A DNA stretch of 64,000 nt from the NCBI GenBank assembly GCA_025937895.1, contig JAICQL010000002.1, positions 1 through 64,000 on the forward strand, written 5' to 3'. Below are positions 52,486 to 60,615 of this stretch, in pieces. The notes under the pieces were generated by a model. It saw nothing but the letters and a program-made list of their open reading frames with translations, was not told the DNA's origin and did no database searches. The position numbers and the translations under genes are program-made. The stretch's first letter is position 1, and the number at the start of each line of letters is the position of its first letter. The stretch comes from Polyangiaceae bacterium. GTDB taxonomy: Bacteria > Myxococcota_A > Polyangia > Polyangiales > Polyangiaceae.

Positions 52486-53277
52486 TCAGTGCCCCGAGGC
52501 AGGCGCGGGTGGGTTCAGCCCGCGCAAGCGGCTGGCGTGCACCGAGTTGGGATAGCGGCGCTGAAACACCTCCGCGCGCCGCTGAGCCTCCGGCAGCCGA
52601 CCCAGGCGGCGCAACGCCTCGATGGCCAGCGCCTCGCGCTCCTCCGCCAGCACGCCCTCGCGGAAGCGCCGCTGATGCTCGCTGGTGAGCGCCAGCGCAC
52701 GTGCCGGCTGCGCCACGAGCGCTGCCTGGGCGCGGCGCAGTAGCTCCACTTCGCTGCCGCCGGGTGTCCGCCGCGCGCGCGGCGTGGCCTGTGCAGCACG
52801 CTCCTCCGCGGGCTCTCCCGCAGCGGGCTCGCGAGCGGCAGGTGGCTCGCTCGGAGCCGATGCCTCGAGCTGCGGTGCCTCGAGCTGCGGTGCCTCGAGC
52901 TGCGGTGCCTCGAGCTGGGGCGCCGGGTCGAGCTGGGGCGCTTCGAGCTGCGCAGGCGCAGGCGCAGGCTCAGAAGGCGGCGCCTCCGACGGCGGCCGCG
53001 CCGTGAAATACCAGAGCGCGGCGATGCTCCCCGCCCCCGCCACGGCTCCGGCGGCCCAGCGCGCGAGCCGCAGCCCGCCACGCGTTGCCGTCGCCACCTG
53101 GTTCGCAGCGGGTGAGGCCAGGTCCGCGCCGATCCTCTCCGCCAGCCCGTGCGAGAGCTGCGCCACCTGCTCGGCGCTGCCCAGCGGCAAGCGCCCCGCG
53201 CGCAGCAGCTCCGCGAGCTCGGCGGGCGCGTCCGAGCCGGGCTCGGTCCAGCGCGGCAACTTGGGCTCAGCGCTCAT
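52486..53277 (-). CDS. Anti-sigma-factor-like membrane protein
   Basis: A 263-residue protein overlapping the end of an ECF sigma factor gene by 11 bp. A cytoplasmic N-terminal part of about 70 residues leads to one membrane segment (AGAVAGAGSIAALWYF). A Pro/Glu/Ala-rich stretch with QLEAP repeats and a C-terminal helical region with tetratricopeptide-like character (ALALTSEHQRRFREG, AEVFQRRYPNS) follow. No zinc-type HxxxCxxC motif is seen. The gene order strongly suggests that it controls the sigma factor, with the outer part sensing an envelope signal. Confidence 0.75.
   Translation of the reverse strand: MSAEPKLPRWTEPGSDAPAELAELLRAGRLPLGSAEQVAQLSHGLAERIGADLASPAANQVATATRGGLRLARWAAGAVAGAGSIAALWYFTARPPSEAPPSEPAPAPAQLEAPQLDPAPQLEAPQLEAPQLEAPQLEASAPSEPPAAREPAAGEPAEERAAQATPRARRTPGGSEVELLRRAQAALVAQPARALALTSEHQRRFREGVLAEEREALAIEALRRLGRLPEAQRRAEVFQRRYPNSVHASRLRGLNPPAPASGH
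52861..52920. repeat. 15-bp tandem repeat, four copies, inside the anti-sigma-like gene
   Basis: TGCCTCGAGCTGCGG is repeated at 52861, 52876, 52891 and 52906 with one change in the last copy. It encodes consecutive QLEAP units just outside the membrane segment. Confidence 0.92.
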
Positions 53278-53806
53278 CCTTCAGCTCCTGCTCCCGGTAG
53301 CGCTCGAGCAACAGGCGCCGCGCGGTGTGTAGCCGTGAATACGCCGTCTGCAGCGGACAGCCGCAGGCCTCCGCCACCTCGCGCATGGGCAGCTCCTCCA
53401 GCTCGTACAGCACGAAGACCTCGCGCTTGTCGGCGTCGAGCGAGTCGAGCAGGCGCTGCAGCGCCGGCCAGCGCTGGCCGCGCTCGAAGGCCTCCAGCGC
53501 CTGTGGGTCGCTGGCCTCGGGCAGCTCCGAAACGGCACGCTCGCGCCGCACATGGGCGCGGCGCCGGTAGTTGGAGGCCACGCGCACGCAGATGCCATAG
53601 ATCCAGGTGCGCAGCGAGGAGCGGCCGGCAAAGCCGGCAAGCCCGCGGTGCACCGCGACGAAGACCTCCTGCCCCTGATCCTGGACATCGGAGGCAGGGA
53701 CACCGAGGTGGCGGAGCACACGCAGGACGAAGGGCGCATATTCGCTGAAGACTCGTGAAAAGTCCGCAGCTGGTGCCAGCTCGCGCTGCTTGGGAGCCAA
53801 CCTCAC
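53267..53806 (-). CDS. RNA polymerase sigma factor, ECF type
   Basis: A 179-residue sigma factor of the ECF group. Region 2 spans about 15-85 (FSRVFSEYAPFVLRVLRH, QDQGQEVFVAVHRGL, LRTWIYGICVRVASNYRRR). Region 4 spans about 118-170 (LDADKREVFVLYELEELPM, then CPLQTAYSRLHTARRLL). The two regions are joined by a short linker, with no region 1 or 3. GTG 53806 is the start. The anti-sigma-like gene overlaps its end. The genes at 53855 and 54928 lie just upstream on the same strand and may be in the same transcript or its targets. Confidence 0.93.
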   Translation of the reverse strand: MRLAPKQRELAPAADFSRVFSEYAPFVLRVLRHLGVPASDVQDQGQEVFVAVHRGLAGFAGRSSLRTWIYGICVRVASNYRRRAHVRRERAVSELPEASDPQALEAFERGQRWPALQRLLDSLDADKREVFVLYELEELPMREVAEACGCPLQTAYSRLHTARRLLLERYREQELKDER

Positions 53807-53854
53807 GCCGGACCTTCAGCGAGTGAGTAGCCGCGCCCGCAGAGAATTATTAAC

Positions 53855-54931
53855 TCAAAGCTCGAGGCCGAGCGACAGCCGTCCGCCGCCCCAGACCCAG
53901 CCCTGGCGGTGTAGGGTGATCTGGTCCCCATCGACATAGTAGTAACGGCGACGTGCGGGCGTGGCTAACAGCGAGCCAGAGACCGAAATGAGCCAGTCTC
54001 CCAGCCGGTAGCCGATGCTCTGTTCCACTCCGAGCGCCAGCGACAGCCGCGGCTCGTCCCTGTCGGCATCGGAGCCGAAGCCCCGCGCCTGCACCAGCGC
54101 GAGCAGCTGCTCTGCGCACAGCCGCGCCTCCAGCCGCTCGCCGCGGGGCGACCACGGGCACACGCCCAGCTCCAGCGCGCGCGCAGCAAACTCCCCGCCG
54201 GTGAGCGCCCCCGTGCGCTGATCGAAGAACTGCGACCCGCGCAGCCAGAAGGGCCAGCCCCCCGGCGGCCGCAGCTCGAGCTCCAGCGCCACCGCCAGCG
54301 CCGCGCCTGGTAGCAGCCCGCCGAACACGCCGAGCCCCGCGCTGGGCCGCAGCTGCCAGGGCTGCCGCGGCGCGGGCACGTCGGCGGGGATCTGCAGCGG
54401 GGTGGCGAGCGGCACCGGCGCGGGCGGTGCGCTCACGACGCTGCTGGGCGGCGGCAACGCCACGTCCGCCGCCAGGGAGAGCACCAGCGCCAGCGCCTCG
54501 TCCAGCGCCGAGCAGTGCCGCGCGCGCGTGCTCAGCTGCCGGCGCCCGAGCGGCCGCTGCTCGCGATCGAACAGCTGCAGCTCGATGCGAAAGCCCTGCG
54601 CCCCGCGCTGCGCGTGCAGCTGCGCGTGCAGGTCCGCCTCGCCCCGGGCCACGAACACCCGCCGCCCGAGGCGCTGCTCCACGGCCGCCGCCAGCTGCTC
54701 GGCGCTGGCGCAGGCGTGCGCACCGGGGCCACGCTGATAGTCGAGATACAGCCGCGCGGGGCGCACGGCGCCGTCCGGAGCCGTTGCGGATGCGGATGCG
54801 GATGCGGGGGCGGGGGGAGCAGTGGGGGGGGCAATGGGCGCGGATTGCGCGTGCACCGTACCGGCGAGGAGCGCCCCGGCCAGCGCCGGCCATGCACGGC
54901 CCCAGCACGACATTGCGGCTCTGCGTCTCAT
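53855..54931 (-). CDS. Secreted protein of unknown function, probable beta-rich C-terminal domain
   Basis: A 358-residue protein with a signal peptide (GRAWPALAGALLAGTVHA) and a low-complexity Ala/Pro/Ser stretch. A domain of about 100 residues with two Cys follows (YLDYQRGPGAHACASAEQLA to HCSALDEALALVLSLA). After a Pro-rich linker, the C-terminal 170 residues look like outer-membrane beta strands ending GGGRLSLGLEL. Similar two-part proteins occur in myxobacteria, but I know no function. ATG 54931 overlaps the previous stop as ATGA; ATG 54913 is an alternative. Confidence 0.65.
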   Translation of the reverse strand: MRRRAAMSCWGRAWPALAGALLAGTVHAQSAPIAPPTAPPAPASASASATAPDGAVRPARLYLDYQRGPGAHACASAEQLAAAVEQRLGRRVFVARGEADLHAQLHAQRGAQGFRIELQLFDREQRPLGRRQLSTRARHCSALDEALALVLSLAADVALPPPSSVVSAPPAPVPLATPLQIPADVPAPRQPWQLRPSAGLGVFGGLLPGAALAVALELELRPPGGWPFWLRGSQFFDQRTGALTGGEFAARALELGVCPWSPRGERLEARLCAEQLLALVQARGFGSDADRDEPRLSLALGVEQSIGYRLGDWLISVSGSLLATPARRRYYYVDGDQITLHRQGWVWGGGRLSLGLEL

Positions 54932-55854
54932 CGCGGCAACGGCACACAGCAGCCGGTGATGCAGTAATGCAGCCGCCCGCACGCTCCGGGGTCGCTCGCG
55001 TCGCAGGGCGTGACCCCCGGGTTGCACTCGGGCAACTGCGCGCCACCGCAGCTCGCCGGCAGCGCGCTCTTGCCCAGGCACAGCTCGCACGGGGCGCAGT
55101 CGTTCTGGCAATCGGGCACCGGCGTGCAGGGCCGGCACACGTTCGGGTCGGCGCTGCTGCCCAGCTCGCAGTGGCTGCCCTGCGGCCCCTCCGAGCCGAG
55201 CCACACGAAGTTGCCGCTGTTCGCCGGCAGCTCGCAGCAGCCAAAGCAGTCGCAGCCGTTGGGGGTGAGCGGCAAGCACGACTGGCGGCAAGCGCTGGTG
55301 CGCCGCGCATCGGCCTGGCAGCGCTGCTCGGTGGCGTCGTACGCGCAGCCCTCGCCGGCGGGTGACAGCGGGTCGCAGCGCAGCGACCAGCCACAACCGT
55401 CGTCGCCCGCGCCCACGTTGAGATCGAAGAAGCAGTCGCTGCGGCACGAGGGGTTGGCGCGCATGCTCTCGCCCGTGAACAGCTCCGCCTCGCTATCATC
55501 ACAGGGCCCCAGGCACTCCGGATCGGCGGCGTCGCTCAGACCATCACCGTCATCGTCGCGACAGTTGCCGCAGGCGCGCTCCATGCCGGCACAGCGCACC
55601 GGCTCACACACTCCGCTCGGCACCGGCACGGGCAGGCCCCCGTCCGGTGGATCGAGCGGGTAACCATCGACGAAGCCGCTACCGGCAGCGCCGCCGGGCG
55701 AGCCCGCGCCGCCGGGCACGCTCGCGAAGTTTTCGCCGAGCTGCACGCTCTCGGTGCACTGCCAGCCGAGCGCAGCGAGCGCGAGCAGAGCAGCGCAGCA
55801 CGGCGCTCGCGGCCGCCGCGCTCCCGGCACGGTACGGCGGCGGGGTCCGGACAT
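54928..55854 (-). CDS. Cysteine-rich secreted protein, paralogue A
   Basis: A 308-residue secreted protein with a hydrophobic N-terminal signal ending near a Cys (ALGWQC). Family features shared with the gene at 55993 are an acidic calcium-loop-like CRDDDGDGLSDAADPECLG, a CFFDLNVGAGDDGCGW segment, the hallmark [15 protein letters not shown], and the CPPCELC-like CAPCELCLGKSALPASC. The tail ends CITGCCVP. The even, dense cysteines suggest many disulphides and an extracellular location. The stop overlaps the next gene start by 4 bp. The function is unknown. Confidence 0.75.
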   Translation of the reverse strand: MSGPRRRTVPGARRPRAPCCAALLALAALGWQCTESVQLGENFASVPGGAGSPGGAAGSGFVDGYPLDPPDGGLPVPVPSGVCEPVRCAGMERACGNCRDDDGDGLSDAADPECLGPCDDSEAELFTGESMRANPSCRSDCFFDLNVGAGDDGCGWSLRCDPLSPAGEGCAYDATEQRCQADARRTSACRQSCLPLTPNGCDCFGCCELPANSGNFVWLGSEGPQGSHCELGSSADPNVCRPCTPVPDCQNDCAPCELCLGKSALPASCGGAQLPECNPGVTPCDASDPGACGRLHYCITGCCVPLPR

Positions 55855-55992
55855 GGCTCATCGAGTATGACGCATCCCGCGCGAGCTCCGCACGCCCCTG
55901 CGCCGTTCCGGCACGCAGAGATTCTGCGCACGCTTTCATAAATCCCGCCGGGGCCCCGCTACTCACTCGCCGAACCTGCGAGGAGAACAAAC

Positions 55993-56949
55993 ATGCGAAG
56001 GTATCGAAATGCAACACCGGCCGCCCTCTTGCTGGGCCTGGGCCTGTTCGCTGCGTGTGAGTCCGAGGACGTGCGCTTCGAGCCCGTCAGCGCCGAAGAG
56101 GGCTCGAGCTTCGACTCGTATACCGCTTCTCGCCAGGAGCTGCCGGCTGCTGCCAATGCAGACGCTGCCAGCGCCGATGCCGGCGCGGGCCGGGGCAATG
56201 GCTCGCTCTCGCTGCCCGGCTCCGTCTCCGTGAGCGACGACGGCAAGCTGCTGTGCGGCGGCGCGCTGTGCGCGTGCAACAACGGCCTCGACGACGACGG
56301 TGACGGCACCGTCGACGGCTTCGACGTGGAGTGCACCGGCGGCCTCGACGACGACGAGGGCAGCTTTGCCACCGGCATCCCCGGCGACAACCGCGACCCG
56401 AAGTGGCAGGACTGCTTCTTCGACGGCAACTCCGGTCACGGCGACGATCGCTGCCGTTACCCCACGGGCTGTCTCACGGCTGAGCTGGCCTCGGACGACC
56501 CGGCGTGCGCCGTCACCGAGCAGTGCCGCAACAACTGCCTGCCGCTGGTGCCCAGCGGCTGTGACTGCTTCGGCTGTTGCAGCGTGGGCTTGCCCGGCGG
56601 CGGCAGCGCCGACGTGAAGCTGGACGCCTCGTGCTCGCTGGAGAAGCTCGGCGACCCCGAGGCCTGCGCGCCCTGCAGCAAGAGCACCGCGTGCGAGAAC
56701 ACCTGCGATCGCTGCGAGCTGTGCGCGGGCAAGACCGCCGCCGACCTGCCCGCGGACTGTGAGCAGGCCCCCCCCGCCGAAGATCCGCCCGCAGGCGACC
56801 CGCCTGCAGACGACCCGCCCGTCGAGCCGCCGCCCGCCAACGAAGACGCCTGCGACGGCAACCCCTCCTGCAGCGCCGAGTCCCCCTGCGCCGCCGGTCA
56901 GTTCTGCTCGCAGGGCTGCTGCATCGCGCAGGTCGGCGTCATTCGCTGA
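55993..56949 (+). CDS. Cysteine-rich lipoprotein, paralogue B
   Basis: A 318-residue lipoprotein (lipobox LFAAC). It parallels the divergent neighbour block for block: acidic [68 protein letters not shown], and a CSQGCC ending near the C-terminus. Between the last two lies a Pro/Asp linker with DPPA-type repeats. The Asp-rich loops resemble thrombospondin type 3 or dockerin calcium loops. The two genes share a 138-bp divergent promoter region. The function is unknown. Confidence 0.75.
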   Translation: MRRYRNATPAALLLGLGLFAACESEDVRFEPVSAEEGSSFDSYTASRQELPAAANADAASADAGAGRGNGSLSLPGSVSVSDDGKLLCGGALCACNNGLDDDGDGTVDGFDVECTGGLDDDEGSFATGIPGDNRDPKWQDCFFDGNSGHGDDRCRYPTGCLTAELASDDPACAVTEQCRNNCLPLVPSGCDCFGCCSVGLPGGGSADVKLDASCSLEKLGDPEACAPCSKSTACENTCDRCELCAGKTAADLPADCEQAPPAEDPPAGDPPADDPPVEPPPANEDACDGNPSCSAESPCAAGQFCSQGCCIAQVGVIR

Positions 56950-56958
56950 GCGGCTAGG

Positions 56959-58692
56959 TCACCGGCACGCCTTGGGCGTGACCCCGAAGATGGTCGCGTC
57001 CAGGCAGCCGAGGCCGGTGATGTCGTCGTACAGGCCGCAGTTGCCGTCGGCCGCGCGGCAGCAGCCGCGCAAGGTGGCGCCGTTGTAGACGGCGCCGCCG
57101 ACGGCCAGGCTATCGCAGGTCTCGAGCAGCTCGAAGCGGGGTGGGTTCGGCTGCTCGCGGGGCTCGCAGGAGCGGGCGCCGCGAAACTCGCGCGAGAGCT
57201 CGAGCCCGCACGGGTCTTCGTTGCCGCCGACTTCGGCCTCGGCCTGGCCGGAGCCGCCGTGCTGGGTGCAGCAGGCGGGCAGCTCGACGCTGCGGCTCTC
57301 GTAGCTGGCGCAGCTGACGGTACCGCCCGCGCTGGGGCAGTTGATGGTGTCGGACTCGGTCTCGCAGCTGCAGGAGCTGCCGTGATAGCAGGCCCACAGC
57401 GCCTCGGCGAAGGCAAAGGCCGCGGGGGCCGCGTCCTTGCCGCAGCGCTCGAGACACGCGCTGCCGTGGCACTCGGTCAGGCGCATGCAGTCGAAGACAC
57501 CCTTGCACCCGGGCACGTCTTCGCACACCGCCAGCTGCCCGGGGCACTGCTGGCAGGCGCAGCTGTCGCAGCCCTTGAAGGAGTCGCAGCTGCCGTACAC
57601 GGCGTCAAAGCAGGTCTGCCCGGAGCTGCCGCAGGTGCAGCCAGTGGCGCCGCCGAGCGGGCAGCTATTGCTGGCACAGCAGCCGTGGTGGCCGCACTCG
57701 GCCATGCACTCGGAGAGCTCCCTGCCCTCACAAGTGCACTTGGCGACACAGCTGTTGCAGCCGCCGCACAGCTCGTGGCCGGTGTTCGTATCGAACTCGC
57801 AGGCGTCCTCCAGCGCGGGCGGGCCGCACAGGATGGCGCACGCCGCTTCATCACCGCCGCCGCTGCACACGCACTGCGAGGTGCAGTCGGCGCAATCCGT
57901 GCAGCTGTTCTCGGCGCTGCACACCGGCTCGGGCCCGGGGTCGTCGGGCGGGCTGCACAGCACGTTGCACTGCTGGAACGACTCACCGCTGCAGGCGCAG
58001 GCGTCGAAGCAGTTGCTGCACTGGGCGCAGCCGTTGTCCTCGGAGCACTCCGGTGCGGGCGCCTGATCGCCGCACGCGCTCTGGCACACGCTGAAGCGCT
58101 CGCCCGAGCACAGGCACTGTCCGAAGCAGTCCGCGCAGTCCTGGCAGCCATTCTGCTGGGTGCAGCTGCGCGCCGACTGCTGCACCTGCGGCGCCAGGCA
58201 GGTCAGGCACGCCGATGAGGCGGCGCAGGTGCGGACGGCCAGGGCACTGCGAAAGCCGGCGCCGCTCAGCCCGCCGTTGGCCTGGATGACGGCGCCGCAG
58301 GCCTCCACACAGTTGCCCGCTGCGCGCTCGGACAGCTCGCAGCGGGTCTCGCGCAGGCACTCCCAGATCTCGGCGCAGCCGCCCTCGCTGCTGCGGCACT
58401 CCACCAGCTGCTCCGTGCAGCTCTCGCACACGCAGCCGGCGCAGTCGCTCTGCCCGGCCAGCTCGGCGCAGCCGGAGCGGACCTCGCACTCCTCTCGGTG
58501 CACGTCGAGGCAGCCGCTGCAGTCGCCGGGGCTGCAGCCCGCGTAGCCTTGCTCGGGATAGCTGCTGGCCACATCGGCGCGCCGCTCGTCGATGCCGAGC
58601 ACCTTGGCGCAGGCCGCCGGCAGCAGACCGGCGAGTAGAACCAGGCAGACAGCGAGGACGGGGCGGTGGGGAGCGCGCGCAGTCGACGTCAC
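56959..58692 (-). CDS. Cysteine-rich repeat lipoprotein
   Basis: A 577-residue lipoprotein (lipobox LLPAAC). It is extraordinarily rich in Cys and contains four consecutive units of the form CxxCxxCxxxCxCxG, as in GCQDCADCFGQCLCSGERF, GCAQCSNCFDACACSGESF, SCTDCADCTSQCVCSGG and CGGCNSCVAKCTCEGRE. Flanking regions also carry paired Cys, and the C-terminal 130 residues are less dense. It is probably a rigid disulphide-stapled surface protein or a metal binder. It starts with GTG and ends 9 bp from the convergent paralogue B stop. I do not recognise a named family. Confidence 0.75.
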   Translation of the reverse strand: MTSTARAPHRPVLAVCLVLLAGLLPAACAKVLGIDERRADVASSYPEQGYAGCSPGDCSGCLDVHREECEVRSGCAELAGQSDCAGCVCESCTEQLVECRSSEGGCAEIWECLRETRCELSERAAGNCVEACGAVIQANGGLSGAGFRSALAVRTCAASSACLTCLAPQVQQSARSCTQQNGCQDCADCFGQCLCSGERFSVCQSACGDQAPAPECSEDNGCAQCSNCFDACACSGESFQQCNVLCSPPDDPGPEPVCSAENSCTDCADCTSQCVCSGGGDEAACAILCGPPALEDACEFDTNTGHELCGGCNSCVAKCTCEGRELSECMAECGHHGCCASNSCPLGGATGCTCGSSGQTCFDAVYGSCDSFKGCDSCACQQCPGQLAVCEDVPGCKGVFDCMRLTECHGSACLERCGKDAAPAAFAFAEALWACYHGSSCSCETESDTINCPSAGGTVSCASYESRSVELPACCTQHGGSGQAEAEVGGNEDPCGLELSREFRGARSCEPREQPNPPRFELLETCDSLAVGGAVYNGATLRGCCRAADGNCGLYDDITGLGCLDATIFGVTPKACR

Positions 58693-58745
58693 GCCCGACG
58701 TTAACGGCGCGCCGCCGGGGCCTGCTTAGGCGCCAGGGTAGGAGG

Positions 58746-60578
58746 TCAGCGGCGGGAGGCCAGGTAGCCCCGCCAGCCGCCGAAGTGGCTGATCTCCTCG
58801 GCGCCCTCCGTGGCTATGGCTTCACACAAAAAGCCCTTCACCCAGTCCCCGCCCTCCAGCTCCACGTTGCCGATGCCGAGCGGCGCGCCCACCTGGGCCA
58901 CGAACTGCCCGAAGGCGGCGGCATCGAGCCGGTATACCTCGAGCTCGATGCTGCTGCCGCCCGAGCTCACCCGCACCAGGCCGGGCTTGGCCGGCACGGT
59001 GCCGGCGAGCGCGTACAGGCGGTAGTGCGGACCGCTGCGGGTGGCGAGCTCGAGCCGTGCGCCCAGCTCCACCAGCTCGCGGTGCAGCGGCTGCCCGCTG
59101 AGGTGTGCGCCGACCACGGCCAGGCGGATCGACTGGCGCAGGCGGGCGCCGGGGCTGGTTGCCAGCCGCGCGAAGGTGCTGCCGGTCGCAGGCGCTGCCA
59201 CGGCGATGCCGGTCGCTCCGACCGTGCCCTCCCCGCTCTGCTCCCAGCGCTGGCCCAGCTGCATCAGCGCGCGATCGCAGAACGCGGGCGCGAGCAAGGT
59301 GATACCAAACGGCAGGTGCTCCGCCTTGAACCCGGCGGGTAGCGCCAGCCCGCACAGATCCAGCAGGTTGGTGAAGTTGGCGTAGATGCCCAGGCGGCTG
59401 TTGAGCTCGATCGGCTGCGCGGCGAGCTGCGCGTGCGTGTACGAGGTAGCAGTGGTCGGGACGACCAGCAGCTCGAGCTCGCGCCACACCTCGTCCGTGG
59501 CGCGCCGCAGCTCCTGCAGGCGATAGTGCGCGCGGAAGGCGTCCAGCGCCGAGTGCCGGCTCGCGCCGCGCACGATGGCGGCCACGGTGGGATCCACGCC
59601 CGGGCCATCCTGCGCCACGTACTCGCCGAAGGCCAGCGCGCGCTCGGCCAGCCACGGGCCCTGGTACAGGAGCTCTGCCGCCTGCTGGAAGGGCGTGAAG
59701 TCGATCTCGATGGGCGTGCCGCCGAGCTGCGCGAGGCGCTCCACCGCCGCGTGAAAGGCGCGCTCTGCGGCGCGATCGCCAAACCACTCGAGCACGCGCG
59801 GCACGCCGAAGCGGAAGCCAGTGGGCGGTAGCGCGCTCTGCCCGGGCGGAACCGCGCGCGAGAAGGCATCGCCCGGATCGAAGCCGGCAGCCAGCTCGCA
59901 CACGCGCCAGGCGTCGCTGACGTTGCCGGCGAACACCGAGACGCAGTCCAGGCTGCGACAAGCGGGCACCACCCCGCGCGTGCTCAGCCAGCCGCGCGTG
60001 GGCTTGAGCCCGACGATGTTGTTGAAGGCGGCCGGCACGCGCCCGGAGCCCGCCGTGTCGGTGCCCAGCGCAAAGCTCACGTGCCCGAGCGCCACGGCCA
60101 GCGCCGAGCCGGAGCTGGAGCCGCCGGAGATGTGCTCGGCATCGAACGCCGAGGAGCAGGCGCCGTACGGCGAGCGCACGCCCACGAGCCCGGTGGCGAA
60201 CTGATCCAGGTTGGTCTTGCCCAGCACGATGGCGCCCGCTCGACAGAGCGCCGCCACGGCCGGTGCGGACTCCGCCGCCACCCGCGCAAACGAGGGGCAC
60301 GCGCAAGTGGTGAGCACCCCCGCCACGTCGATGTTGTCCTTGACCGCGAAGGGCACGCCGTAGAGCGGCAGCGCCTCGCCTGCGGCGCGGCGCGCCTCCA
60401 CCTGCTCCAGCTGTTCCACGATGCTGTCCCAGCCCAGCAAGGTGATCCAGGCGTTGCTGCTGGCCGCCCGCAGCGCGCCCTCGTGCGCCCGCTGCAGGGT
60501 GTCGAGCGGGCTGCGGCGCCCGGCGAGGTAGTCCGCCTGGAGGGTCTGGAGCTGTAGGTCTTCGCTGGCTGCGGTCAT
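58746..60578 (-). CDS. atzF: Allophanate hydrolase
   Basis: A 610-residue amidase-signature enzyme. The triad is Lys80 in PFAVKDNIDVAG, the cis Ser in SGGSSSGSA (154-155) and nucleophile Ser178 in GTDTAGSGR. The C-terminal 120 residues (LYALAGTVPAKPGLVRV to EGGDWVKGFLCE) match the extra domain of AtzF and Dur1 proteins, which converts the intermediate onward. It hydrolyses allophanate to ammonia and CO2. It is the missing last step for the carboxylase 10.8 kb away on the other strand. ATG 60578 was chosen by family start. It lies 37 bp after the stop of the kinase gene on the same strand. Confidence 0.92.
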   Translation of the reverse strand: MTAASEDLQLQTLQADYLAGRRSPLDTLQRAHEGALRAASSNAWITLLGWDSIVEQLEQVEARRAAGEALPLYGVPFAVKDNIDVAGVLTTCACPSFARVAAESAPAVAALCRAGAIVLGKTNLDQFATGLVGVRSPYGACSSAFDAEHISGGSSSGSALAVALGHVSFALGTDTAGSGRVPAAFNNIVGLKPTRGWLSTRGVVPACRSLDCVSVFAGNVSDAWRVCELAAGFDPGDAFSRAVPPGQSALPPTGFRFGVPRVLEWFGDRAAERAFHAAVERLAQLGGTPIEIDFTPFQQAAELLYQGPWLAERALAFGEYVAQDGPGVDPTVAAIVRGASRHSALDAFRAHYRLQELRRATDEVWRELELLVVPTTATSYTHAQLAAQPIELNSRLGIYANFTNLLDLCGLALPAGFKAEHLPFGITLLAPAFCDRALMQLGQRWEQSGEGTVGATGIAVAAPATGSTFARLATSPGARLRQSIRLAVVGAHLSGQPLHRELVELGARLELATRSGPHYRLYALAGTVPAKPGLVRVSSGGSSIELEVYRLDAAAFGQFVAQVGAPLGIGNVELEGGDWVKGFLCEAIATEGAEEISHFGGWRGYLASRR

Positions 60579-60615
60579 GCTGGGCCCTCGGCTGTAGGAC
60601 AGGCCGAGGAGCGCG

